From contig JBAIAC010000033.1 of the NCBI GenBank assembly GCA_037349315.1, forward strand, positions 16,634,001-16,698,000: a stretch of 64,000 nt of DNA. The letters run 5' to 3'. The first letter of the stretch is position 1. The number at the start of each line of letters is the position of its first letter. The translations under genes and the position numbers were made by a program. The notes below the pieces were generated by a model that saw only the letters and a program-made list of their open reading frames with translations, ran no database searches and had not been told where the DNA came from. Positions 35,661 through 52,695 of the stretch are shown one piece after another. The stretch comes from Chelydra serpentina. Taxonomy: Eukaryota; Chordata; Testudines; Chelydridae.

Positions 35661-35984
35661 GCAATATATACTTTTTATGTTACAACACTTTAAAGGGTTT
35701 GGATCTTTTTAAACAGTGGTTTTCACAGGCAAAGCTACATGTTGGTTAGATGTAGAGCTTCTCAAACCAGAGGCTATGGACAAGGCTCACTTTGGAGAAA
35801 AATTGGTAACAAATGGAGATTTTAAATAAATTAGAAGAAATTGCCTTACAACAAAGGGAACCTTTTAGCGCTAGAGCTGCTGTTAAATAATCAAGCAAGA
35901 CTGTTCAAAACACTAATGTCTAGAACAAATGCAGGGAATAGGGTTACAGGAAGAATTGTCTTATGATTACATAAGAAAAACAGG

Positions 35985-36115
35985 AGTTAGGAGACCGTCC
36001 TTCTGTTTCTGAATATGCTACTCATTTCCCTATCTATAAAATGGGGACAGTAATCATTACCCAGCTTTGGTAAAGCACTTTGGGAGTCTGGCTAGAAGGC
36101 GGCACAATGTGCTAT
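35985..36115 (+). mobile_element. MIR-like SINE fragment
   Basis: TTTCCCTATCTATAAAATGG GGACAGTAATCATTACC and TAAAGCACTTTGGGAGTCTG are MIR 3' blocks. It lies 280 bp upstream of the P-loop exon. Confidence 0.6.
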
Positions 36116-36365
36116 TGAGATAAACAGGATGAAGCTCAAGTTAATTTACAGGGTCAAGTGCTTTGGAGGAAATCTAATGTCAGAGCAGACTGAAATGGCC
36201 GTGTTGATTCTGAATTCCCATCCTGGCCAAGCACCAGTTAGCCCAACAAGAAGCTAGATCATCAACAGCCTTGTTTTAACCATGTGCATTCACCATATAT
36301 GGTAACAGTACATATAATGTGCAAGGGTTGTTGCCAAGTTGGATACACAAAAAATAGGTAATTGA

Positions 36366-43514
<7,149 letters not shown>

Positions 43515-43596
43515 GCAGAAGAGGAGAGAAATTATCACATTTTCTACCAGCTCTGTGCCTCTGCAGCATTACCTGAGTTTAAAACACTGCGATTAG
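43515..43596 (+). CDS. MYO5A: MYO5A coding exon (residues about 253-280)
   Basis: This 82-nt exon follows a pyrimidine-rich tract and AAAG, and ends with one base of a Gly codon before GTATGA. It encodes [37 protein letters not shown] is a block conserved across myosin heads. [11 protein letters not shown] agrees with the bird protein as I remember it, where mammals have AKLPEFKMLRL. That supports a sauropsid source. The following 8.6-kb intron is mostly a DIRS element. Confidence 0.95.
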
Positions 43597-45230
43597 GTAT
43601 GAAATTCACATCCAGTGTACTATGCAATCAGTATGTACAAAGTATTATCTTTAAGCTCTGTGAGTGATGGGTCTAAAAGAAGAATCACTGTCTTTTAAAT
43701 TCTTATTAATCCTGAGCTGCTTACAGCTAACAAAAATAAGTAAATAGACATTTTATTTCTAAAAAAGCAAACTTGCAGATTTATATAGTCCATGTAAGCT
43801 AATACACACTAATGACAAGCATCAGTACAGTACATAGATATGCACCAGAGTGTAGAATATTTTCTCATGGACAGTGATGGACCTCCTATCTCTTGACTCA
43901 TTTAAAACTGACCTAGTCAAGACACAGACCTGTAACTGTAATATTCCTGTCTTGGCCTAGGGATGGGCTAGGTAACCTAATAGGTCTTTTTCTGTAGCTC
44001 CATCTCCCCAGAGAATTTGTGAAGTTTTCAGTATCAGCACAAGTGTCTGGAAAGCTTGTACAACACTTTGTGTCCACACTTATTTACTTTTAGTGTTTCA
44101 TAAGTGTTCATAATGCGATTGGCCCAGCTCTCAGCAAGTCTTGGGAATGCCTTCACTGCACCAGTTCATTTCAAACCATTTCAGTGCTGCTGTAGATGGA
44201 AAGCACAGGCACTGTAGCTGCTAGGGGATAGCCAGTCTCACTACTTCATCCTACAATGTATTTCCCCCCCACCCCGCAGTGTACTTTGATTTCCACCCAC
44301 CACCACCCAGCTGGCAGACCCAAGAGCAGATAAGATGGTGGTTGGGATGGAGAGATGGGTGATCTCTGCTCAGCTGATTTCCTGGCATCCCTCACAAATA
44401 ATAAGCAGAATGTATAAAATCAAGCAATAGAAGTTTTGTTTGTTTTTGTACGTTTTTAAAAATTAGTTTTATAGCATTAGAAACATAGTTTATAACCATT
44501 AATGTTTTAAAGCTATTTTATTTTCTCCCTTTTCCCCCTCCCCTTGTGGGGCACTGAACAGCCCCTGAGGGGACAACTGCCGTAAATGTTGCAGGAGGGA
44601 ACTGATCTGAAAGAAGTGATCCGGAGGACCCCTTTCTCAGCCTTAGCTAGAGGACAAGGGCAGAAACAGGAGAAAGAAGGAAACTGTTATTGTCTTTCAT
44701 ATTTTCCAAATACACTAAAATCTTTAACAAAGCTACACACACAGCATCCTTGAGCACAGTCACCTCATTGGAGTAGATGCCAGGTGCTACGCCCATAGTC
44801 AGTTGGAGGACTTAGCATAGTGTGAAAGCATCAGTCCTCAGACAGAACCACACATACTCTGGACTATACCATTGAGACTAGAAACCAAGGCAATGGAAAA
44901 ACTACACGCACAATCAATTTTAAAATATATGTGCACCATAACATTAGAACCCTACTGTCAACTGTGCACCTATTCTTGGGTGGCTGGCTGAGACTTGCAG
45001 GATAATTGTGTCCATGCACATGAATGTCATAGTCTGAAGACATGCTGTGTAGAAGACATGCTCTGTATGGACTGTTGTGACAATTGATGGGACAGTGAAA
45101 GAGTTTATAACACCTTCAACATTTTGGACCTTGAGAATCAATACAACAGGCTCTGCAGCACTAGCTTCCAGAGACTGTGCTGATTAGTATGGACACAGCG
45201 AACCTATTGCAGGAGCAAATGGCTTTAGAA
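43597..45230. other. MYO5A intron left of the DIRS insertion
   Basis: Contains a possible CR1-like 3' fragment on + near 43860-44010 (ATGGACCTCCTATCTCTTGA, GGTAACCTAATAGGTCTTTT). The rest is unrecognised. Confidence 0.4.
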
Positions 45231-45442
45231 AGAAAAGGTTACTCACCTTAGTAACCGGTGTTCTTCGAGATGTGTTGCTCATATCTATTCCAGTTAGGTG
45301 TGCGCGCGCGCGCGTGCACGGACGTCGGAAACTTTTACCCTAGCAGCTACCCGTCGGGCCGGCTGGGGAGCCCCCTGGAGTGGCGCCGAAATGGTGCTCT
45401 ATATAGTCCCCTGCCGGCCCAACCCCCCTCCAGTTCCTTCTT
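45231..45442. repeat. DIRS terminal inverted repeat, 3' end of the element
   Basis: From 45285 on, the sequence is the near-exact complement of 51816-51964, including the GTGCACGGACGTCGG and CCCGTCGGGCCGGCTGGGG segments. The outermost 55 bases differ from the other end: here GAAAAGGTTACTCACC and GTAACCGGTGTTCTTCGAG. Contains alternating GCGCGCGCGC (45301-45313) and a TATA-like CTATATAG (45399-45406). Confidence 0.9.
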
Positions 45443-45480
45443 GCCGGCTACTCCGACAGTGGGGAAGGTGGGGGGGATGG

Positions 45481-45582
45481 AATAGATATGAGCAACACAT
45501 CTCGAAGAACACCGGTTACTAAGGTGAGTAACCTTTTCTTCTTCTTCGAGTGGTTGCTCATATCTATTCCAGTTAGGTGATT
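45481..45582. repeat. DIRS internal complementary region (ICR)
   Basis: Bases 45481-45537 are the reverse complement of the left outer end (45233-45289). Bases 45538-45582 are the reverse complement of the right outer end (about 51956-51997). The two join at CCTTTTCTTCTTCTTCGAG, the sequence expected at the junction of the two element ends in a circle. In the accepted DIRS model the ICR is the template that restores both termini. Confidence 0.88.
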
Positions 45583-45613
45583 CCCAAGCCTTACCTTGGA
45601 GGCGGGTTCGGAG

Positions 45614-46640
45614 TTACGGAAAAACAGCTTGTAGGATAGCCCTACCAAAAGCCGCGTCATTACGGGAATGACGGTTGATGGCGTAGTGCGATGTAAAGGT
45701 GTGCACCGAAGCCCAGGTTGCGGCCCTGCAGATTTCCTGAAGGGGAATGTTGGCCAGGAAAGCCGCCGAGAAAGCTTGCGCTCTCGTAGAGTGGGCTGTG
45801 ACCGCTGGCATCGGCACCCTCGCCAGGTCGTAGCAGGCACGGATGCAGGCTGTAATCCATGACGATATGCGCTGCGAAGAGACCGGAGTGCCTTTCGAGC
45901 ATTCTGCTAGGGCGACGAACAGCTGGGATGTCTTACGGAACGGCCTTGTGCATTCAATGTAGAAGGCGAGTGCCCTTCTGACATCCAATGAATGTAGCCG
46001 TTGCTCTTTGGAGTTGGCGTGCGGCTTAGGGAAGAAGACAGGTAGAAAAATGGCTTGTGACATGTGGAAGGGCGAGACCACCTTTGGGAGGAAGGACGGA
46101 TGGGGTCGAAGCTGGACCTTGTCCTTATGGAAGATGGTATACGGAGGGTCACATAGGAGAGCCTTCAGCTCGGATACCCTTCTGGCTGATGTGATAGCCA
46201 CTAGAAAGGCGACCTTCCACGACAGATAGAGGAGGGAGCAGGAGGCCATTGGCTCAAAAGGAGGGCCTGTAAGTTGAGAGAGGACGAGATTGAGGTCTCA
46301 TGCTGGAACAGGTGGCCTTATAGAAGGGTGAACCTTTTCCAGGCCCTTGAGGAAGCGACGCACCACGGGGTGCGTGAATATTGAGTGGCCCTCTGACCCT
46401 GGATGAAAAGCCGAGATGGCCGCAAGGTGGACCTTAAGGGATCCAAGTGCAAGGTGGTTATCCTTGAGATGTAACACGTAGTCCAGAATAGACGGCACGG
46501 AGGCAAGGTGCGGGGATATGTGCTGTTGAGCGCACCAGAGAGAGAACCTTTTCTACTTTGCCTCGTAAGTGAGCCTTGTGGAGGGCTTACGGCTCTCAAG
46601 GAGCACTCGTCTAACTGGATCCGGGCAAGCCATCTCCGAC
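45614..46640 (-). pseudogene. DIRS tyrosine recombinase, two nonsense mutations
   Basis: This would integrate the circular DNA intermediate by strand exchange. One continuous minus frame runs from about 46640. It has PDPVRRVLLESRKPSTRLTY near the start, a core-binding part with SILDYVLHLKDNHLALGSLK, then the catalytic domain. Visible signature residues are the Arg in ITSARRVSELKAL, the HxxR in VTAHSTRAQAF, and the nucleophile Tyr region in HTFTSHYAINRHSR near the C-terminus. Stops lie at the complement of 46553-46555 (TAG) and 46298-46300 (TGA), both probably former Trp codons. It overlaps the end of pol in another frame, usual for DIRS. Confidence 0.85.
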
Positions 46641-46644
46641 CGGT

Positions 46645-48651
46645 TCAGCCATGAAGTCTCCACGCTGTCAGATGCAACGAGTGGAGGTCTGGGTGGAGAA
46701 GACGACCGTGATCTTGGGAGATGAGATCGTGGCTGATCGGGAGAGGAATGGGGGGCTGTATCGACAGGTCCATCAGGGTCGGGTACCAGCACTGTCGTGC
46801 CCAGGCAGGGGCCACCAGAATGACGTCTGCCTTGTCCCTGCGAATCTTGAGGATGACCTTGTGGAGTAGCGGGAAAGGCGGGAACGCGTAAAGGAGATGA
46901 CGTGACCACAAGATCGTGAAAGCGTCCGCAAGGGAGCCCGAGCCGTGTCCTCTGAAGGAGCAGAAACTCGGGCACTTCCTGTTCGAGAGGCAAACAGGTC
47001 GAGCTGGGGAAAGCCCCAGGTGCGGAAGATTGAATGGATCACGTCTGGGCATATGGACCATTCGTGGACCAGGAAGCGTCTGCTCAACTGGTCTGCCAGG
47101 ACATTCTGGACTCCAGGGAGGTAAGACGCCTGGAGAGAGACAGAGTGGGTCAAGCAGAGGTCCCACAGCAGAAGGGCTTCGCGGCACAGCGGTGATGATC
47201 GAGCCCCGCCCTGCTTGTTCAGGTAGTACATGGCAGTTGTATTGTCCGTGAGAACCTCGACGCAGCGGCCTTGTAGGTGAGCCAGGAACGCTTGGCAAGC
47301 TAGACGAATAGCCCTGAGCTCCTTAATATTGATGTGGAGATCGAGCTCGTGCTGTAGCCACATGCCCTGCGTTGTTAGTTGCCCGAGATGCGCGCCCCAA
47401 CCCAGCGCCGATGCATCTGTTACTAGAGTTAGCGTGGGAAGGAGAGGCTGAAACGGGACTCCTTCGCGTAACGTCAGTGGGTCTAGCCACCAGGACAGGG
47501 AGTTCAATGTGTGAGGCGGAATTGTGACAACCATGTCCAGCCTGTCTTTGTTGGGTCGATAGACAGAAGCTAGCCACGCTTGCAGTGGACGATGTCGTAA
47601 GCGGGCATGTTGGACCACGTACGTGCAGGACACCATGTGACCCAGCAGTTGAAGGCATTGCCTTGCGGTGGTGGTAGGGAAGCGACGGAGCGAAGTAATC
47701 AAGTCCACGATGGCGAGGCGACGAGCCTCTGGGAGGAACGCCCGAGCTCTGGTTGCGTCGAGGACCGCTCCTATGAACTGGATGGACTGAGTCGGTTCCA
47801 GCACTGACTTGCTGGTGTTTAGGATGATACCAAGGTGAGAGAAGGTGTCCCTGATCATCTGTATGTGCATTTGCACCTGTTGACGGGACCGGCCTCGCAC
47901 TAGCCAGTCGTCGAGGTACGGGAACATGTGAATGTGGTGGCGGCGAAGAAACGCGGCTACTACTGCCATGCATTTTGTAAAGACACGGGGGGCCGTGCAC
48001 AGGCCGAAAGGGAGCGCTGTGAACTGGAAGTGTGTCTTGCAAACGACGAACCGGAGGAATCGTCTGTGAGCCGGTGTAATGGAGATATGGAAATATGCAT
48101 CTTTCATATCGAGGGCGGCATACCAGTCCCCAGGGTCCAGGGAAGGGATGATGGTGGCCAGGGAGACCATGCGGAACTTCAGGTTGACGATGTATTTGTT
48201 GAGGTTCCTCAGGTCCAGAATGGGTCGTAGACCCCCCTTGGCCTTGGGGACAAGGAAGTAGCGGGAGTAGAAACCCTGTCCCCTGAACTTGTGAGGCACC
48301 TCCTCCACCGCTCCGAGTTCGAGGAGCGCTTGTACTTCTTGATAGAGAAGTTGCTCGTGAGAAGGGTCCCTGAAGAGGGATGGAGAGGGGGGGGTGAGGA
48401 GGAGGGGTAGAGTGGAAGTGGATAGAATATCCCGCCTCTACAGTCTGGAGGACCCACCGGTCTGATGTAATACGGGACCAGGCATGGTAGAATCGGGACA
48501 GACGATCCAGAAAGGGTAGAGAGGCAGGACTGTGCGGGAAGGGTAGGCCGTCCTCGAAAGTCCCATCAAAATGGGCGCTTAGCACCCTGAGATGTTTTCT
48601 GCTGGCCTTTATTTTGCCCTTGGGGCGGGCGGTTAGGCCTGCGGCGACCAA
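46645..48651 (-). pseudogene. DIRS pol: reverse transcriptase, RNase H, methyltransferase-like domain
   Basis: The longest intact piece (46773-48308, 511 aa) has RT blocks LRPILDLRNLNKYI, AALDMKDAYFHISI (motif A), TALPFGLCTAPRVF (motif B) and FPYLDDWLVRG (motif C). RNase H follows with LVTDASALGWGAHLG, NIKELRAIRLA, VEVLTDNTTAMYYLNKQGG and QNVLADQLSR, so its acidic residues are visible. The C-terminal part, in another frame (CPSFCSFRGHGSGS, HLLYAFPPFPLLHKVILKI, WARQCWYPTL), resembles the Dam-like methyltransferase domain of DIRS pol. Frameshifts lie near 48360 (between the N-terminal region and RT) and near 46985 (at the start of the methyltransferase-like part). Confidence 0.9.
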
Positions 48652-48703
48652 AACTGGTTCTACGTCGGGAGAAGTCCTGACGTGGTCGAGGCGGGAAAGA
48701 GCG

Positions 48704-51616
48704 CTATTGGGATGGCTGGGGTTTGAACGGCTTCCTGAGCGTCGCCACGGTATGCATCCCCAAGGACTTGATGGTGTTTCTTGTGTCCTTGAGGTTATGC
48801 AGGCGTGAGTCCGTCAGGTCGGCGAACAGACCCTTGCCGTCAAGGGGAGGTCCTGGATGGTGTTCTGGACCTCTGCTGGCAAACCCGATGACTGCAGCCA
48901 TGCGCTCCTTCTCATGGAGATGCCCGTTGCCAGCGTTCGGGCTGCCGCATCAGCCGAGTCCAGGGCACCCTGTAGGGAGGTACGGGCCACCAGCTTGCCC
49001 TCGTCAGCCATGACTCTAAGTTCCGTTTGGGACTCGGGTGTAAGCTGGTCCTCAAACTTCCTTAGGGCTGACCAGGTGTTGTGGGCATACCTACTAAGGA
49101 TCGCTAGTTGGTTGGCGATCCTTAGGGAAAGTCCAGCGGTAGAGTAGACCTTTCTCCCGAAGAGGTCAAGGCGTTTGGAGTCCTTGGACTTGGGAGCTTG
49201 GCCTTGCTGCCCGTGCCTCTCCTTGGCGTTGACAGCCTCCACCACGAGGGAACAAGGTGCGGGATGGGTGAAAAGATACTCAAACCCCTTGTCTGGAACA
49301 AAGTATTTCCTCTCCACCCCTCTACGTGTTGGGGGGATAGAGGAAGGGGTTTGCCAGAGTGCCGTAGCGTTGCCGCGGATGGTTTTGTTCATCGGCAAAG
49401 CGACTCTGGAGGGACCCTCTGGCTTCAGAAGTTCATCCACCATCGGGTCGTCCTTCTCCTCCGCCACCTCCTCTATGGGCAGGTTCATGCTAAGAGCCAC
49501 CCTCCGGAGTAGCTCTTGCAGGACCTTAAAATCCATAGGCGGAGGCGCAGATGATGATGTCCCCGCTACGGCTTCATCAGGTGAGGAGGAAGAGGTTGTG
49601 AGAGGGAGGGGAGGCTCAGGCAAGTCGTCCCGCTCTAGGGTGGGCTGCTGCAGAGGTGAGGGAGACGCCGCCCTTTGTCCCGAGGTTGTATCACCAGGTG
49701 CAGTCTCCTCAGCAGGTGGGCGGGAGATGGTCGCCACAGGAGGGTGGGTTCGTACCAGCGGACGGGGGGGGTAGGGGTGCACCTTGGGCCTCATGGTACG
49801 CCCAGGGTGTCCAGAACGGCCACTGGGGCTGCCAGGCAGCCGGCAGGACTTGCGCTGGGGCCAGTGAGGCTGCCTCCGGTGTTTTTGAGGGCCAAGCCGA
49901 GCTGGTGGACGACGGTTCCCGGGACGGCCAAGGAGGGGCGGTGCGCGACGTCGGGTGGTCCTTGGAAGGTCTAAAGCGTGTAGCATGTGGATCACGCGAC
50001 CTCGATCGGGACCGGGAGCGGTACCGCACCCGCTCATCGCGGTACCGTGGGGACTCGCAGTGCCTTGGGGATTGGCGCTGCGGTGATGGGTCCCTGCGCG
50101 GGGTGTCCCAGCGTGGGGTGTCTCGGTGCCGTGGAGGCGAGTCTCGGCGCGGGGTGTCTCGGTGCCGTGGAGGCGAGTCTCGGCGCGGAGAGCCCCGGTG
50201 CCGTGGAGGCGAGTCTCGGCGCGGAGAGCCCCGGTGCCGTGGAGGCGAGTCTCGGCGCGGAGAGCCCCGGTGCCGTGGAGGCGAGTCTCGGCGCGGAGAG
50301 CCCCGGTGCCGTGGAGGCGAGTCTCGGCGCGGAGAGCCCCGGTGCCGTGGAGGCGAGTCTCGGCGCGGAGAGCCCCGGTGCCGTGGAGGCGAGTCTCGGC
50401 GCGGAGAGCCCCGGTGCCGTGGAGGCGAGTCCTGGCGCGGAGAACCCCGGCGCCGTGGAGGCGAGTCTCGGCGCGGAGAACCCCGGCGCCATGGGGAGTG
50501 CCGGTGTCGTGGGGACAAGTCCCGGCGCGAGGTGTCTCGGTGCCGTGAGGAGGAGTCGCGGCTCAGTGTGTCCCGGCGTGGGGACCGGTCTCGGCGCGGG
50601 GTGTCCCGGCGTCGTGGGGACGCGTCCCGGCGCGGGGTGTCCCGGTGCCGCGGGGGTACATCTCGACTCGGCGAGTCTCGGTACCGCGGGGAGAGCCTTT
50701 GCCGAGGGGATTGAGACCGGTGCGGCAGGTCTTGACGCCGAGGAGGCGATTCTCGGCGCGCGGATGGGCTCCGGCGTGTAGTCTCCGCCGAGGGTCGAGC
50801 CCGTGGTGGGGAGCGGTGCCGGGAAGGCGTCGCGCTCATCCTGGACACCGAGCGGGACCATGATCTGGCAGACCAGGAGGACCTCGAGCGTGAACGGCTC
50901 CGAGGTTCCAAGCTGCGAGACCTGCGCCGCGAGTCCCACAGGCATCGTGAGTCAGACCGATACACCAGCCGGTGCCGGGACTCCGAACGGCGCCGGGACT
51001 TCGAGCGGCGAGAAGGAGGCTGTAGCTGAGCCGACGGTCCGAGGAACGTCGGCTTGCCTCTGGAGATGACCGGGGGCCGTGCCTGGGTTGGTGCCGGCAC
51101 GGGAGACGCGGTCATCTCAATCAAGCCCCTGGCAGCCTCGAACGTGTCCGGCGTCGTGGGTGCGACCAAGACGACTGGGCACGGGGGTGTCTGCGGGCGC
51201 GGACTGACGCTCCTATGCTCCGGGACAGCGGGGCAGGGCGGTGCCGCAGCGACGTCCGGTGCCTTGCGTTCGGAAGAGAGGGAGCGGTGTCTGGGACGGC
51301 CCCGGGTTCCCGACGGCGCCCGGCCCCGAGGTGGGTGGGAGTCCTTCTGCGGTGCCGCAGCCGGCGCCGATGGCGGTGCGCTGCGCACCGAGATGGTAGA
51401 GCCCGCATCTTGAGAGGGGCAGAGTGCCACCTCCATCAGTAACTGTCTTAAGCGGATCTCTCTGTCCTTCCTGGTGCGGGGCTTGAAGGACTTACACAGC
51501 TTGCACTTGTCCGCTGTGTGAGACTCACCCAGACAACGAAGACAGGAGTCGTGGGGGTCTCCGGTGGGCATGGGCCTGTTACAGGATCCACACAGCTTGA
51601 ATCCCTGCGAAGGCAT
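48704..51616 (-). pseudogene. DIRS gag-like ORF1 with Cys/His motif and Arg/Ser repeat domain
   Basis: The first frame (49709-51616, 635 aa) starts MPSQGFKLCGSCNRP after a 5' leader. It has a Cys/His cluster C9-x2-C12, C25-x2-C28-x4-H33-x4-C38-x2-C41. From about residue 205 to 560 it is almost wholly Arg, Ser, Pro and Asp, including ten 12-residue repeats RGSPRRDSPPRH. The remainder, in another frame (48814-50037), has acidic segments, KYFVPDKGFEYLFTHPAPCS, LGAL-like helices and RTSLQGALDSADAAARTLAT, typical of DIRS gag. The frame changes near 49765, at a run of eight Gs, and again near 48840, after which KGLFADLTDSRLHNLKDTRN continues. Function as a nucleocapsid-like protein is inferred. Confidence 0.85.
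50128..50487. repeat. In-frame minisatellite, ten 36-bp units in DIRS gag
   Basis: GCCGTGGAGGCGAG recurs exactly every 36 bases, at 50128, 50164, 50200, 50236, 50272, 50308, 50344, 50380, 50416 and 50452, with a degenerate eleventh at 50488. Because 36 is divisible by three, each unit encodes 12 residues on the minus strand and keeps + strand frames open too, which explains long + shadows. Units are nearly identical, so expansion is recent relative to the element. Confidence 0.95.
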
Positions 51617-51815
51617 GCCCTATGCCCGGGGGGCTCGGGAGGAGCCCGATAACAGCAGAAGAAAAACTACTGCTAACACTACAACTAAACTACTCTAATT
51701 ACTATAACAATAAGAACTATTTACACTAAATACAATGAAAACAAACGGATAGCTAGGGAGTAGTGGAGCACTTGCAAGCAAGAGAACCACTGTTCCAACG
51801 ACCGTCACGGGCGGT

Positions 51816-51997
51816 AAGAAGGAACTGGAGGGGGTCGGGCCGGCAGGGGACTATATAGAGCGCCATTTCGGCGCCACTCCAGGGGGCTCCCCAGCCGGCC
51901 CGACGGGTAGCTGCTAGGGTAAAAGTTTCCGACGTCCGTGCACGCGCGCGCGCGCACACCTAACTGGAATAGATATGAGCAACCACTCGAAGAAGAA
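51816..51997. repeat. DIRS terminal inverted repeat, 5' end of the element
   Basis: Complementary to 45285-45442 over about 150 bp. The outer end is CAACCACTCGAAGAAGAA, differing from the other terminus as in DIRS elements generally. Alternating GCGCGCGCGC lies at 51943-51955. Confidence 0.9.
51851..51858 (-). promoter_or_regulatory. Candidate TATA box of the DIRS element
   Basis: CTATATAG lies about 235 bp upstream of the gag start codon at 51616 in the element's orientation. The same motif is kept in the other terminal repeat. The motif is self-complementary, so direction is inferred from the gag position. Confidence 0.45.
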
Positions 51998-52210
51998 CAT
52001 TTAGATGCAGTGTTAAACCTGAAAGAGAGCAGTTCACTAATGCAGATGGCCCAGAGGAGTCAATGATTCAAATATACTGAAATATATTTCAAACCATGGG
52101 TTCTGCCGTTCAGGTTAAGAAGCCCAAGCGAGCTTTACCGGTTACACAGCTTAACACAGAGATGTGTTTTCTACTTTAGTGTGTGTAAAAATTGTTGTTC
52201 TTTTTTGTAG

Positions 52211-52318
52211 GGAATGCAAATTACTTTCACTATACGAAGCAAGGGGGTAGTCCAGTGATTGACGGCATTGATGATGCTAAGGAAATGGCACACACCAGAC
52301 AGGCCTGCACTTTGCTAG
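52211..52318 (+). CDS. MYO5A: MYO5A coding exon (residues about 280-316)
   Basis: This 108-nt exon follows TTTTTTGTAG, opens with two bases completing Gly and ends with one base before GTAATT. It encodes [20 protein letters not shown], then [16 protein letters not shown], in the upper 50-kDa subdomain. NANYFHY and IDGIDDA are bird-like, where mammals have NADNFNY and IEGVDDA. It splices in frame to the exon at 53131. The acceptor lies 213 bp downstream of the right end of the DIRS insertion. Confidence 0.95.
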
Positions 52319-52695
52319 GTAATTCTGCTATCATGCTGGAGAAGCATAGGCCTAGTTCAGACTTTGGAATCATAGCTGTTTTTATATAGTCTATGTTTTA
52401 GTTCATTCTTTCTATATTGTATTTAAAATAGAGAGAGATTTTGATAACCTTTGGGATTCAGATACTTTTAAAGTACAATGAAGGTATTGTATCATTAAAT
52501 TTTTATTGCAGGGAAGAGGAAACATTATTTAAGCAATAATAATAAATGCTGGATTCCCATTGTGCATATATAAGATTTTGAGGGTTTTGTAAAAGTTTGT
52601 CTAAGCAGCAACATAGGCAGTTCATTAAAATATTTAGTAGTTTGTTAAAGTGAATCTTCCTTGCATCTTATTATAATGTCGTGTGGTAAAACATA

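Larger units (their letters stand above)
45231..51997 (-). mobile_element. DIRS-type tyrosine-recombinase retrotransposon, 6.77 kb, antisense to MYO5A
   Basis: DIRS elements copy through RNA and integrate by a tyrosine recombinase instead of a DDE integrase. The diagnostic parts are all here. There are inverted terminal repeats (45231-45442 and 51816-51997) and an internal complementary region (45481-45582). On the minus strand lie gag-like, RT/RNase H/methyltransferase-like and recombinase frames in that order. No target duplication is seen, as expected. Left flank ends CTTTAGAA and right flank begins CATTTAGATG. The element is much more GC-rich than the intron. Lesions are two gag frameshifts, two pol frameshifts and two recombinase stops. 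It fills about 79% of the intron between exons 43515-43596 and 52211-52318. All flanking splice sites remain intact. Confidence 0.93.

Noticed and set aside
50128..50487. CRISPR-like array
   Set aside because: Units are directly tandem without unique spacers, in a vertebrate genome and within a coding frame.
49656..50714. 352-aa plus-strand open frame (Gly/Arg/Glu/Ser-rich)
   Set aside because: It is the complement of the 36-bp gag minisatellite; the period keeps all frames open. The minus strand has the DIRS gag context.
45231..51997. LTR retrotransposon or endogenous retrovirus
   Set aside because: Termini are inverted, not direct. There is an internal complementary region and a tyrosine recombinase, no protease or DDE integrase, and no target duplication.
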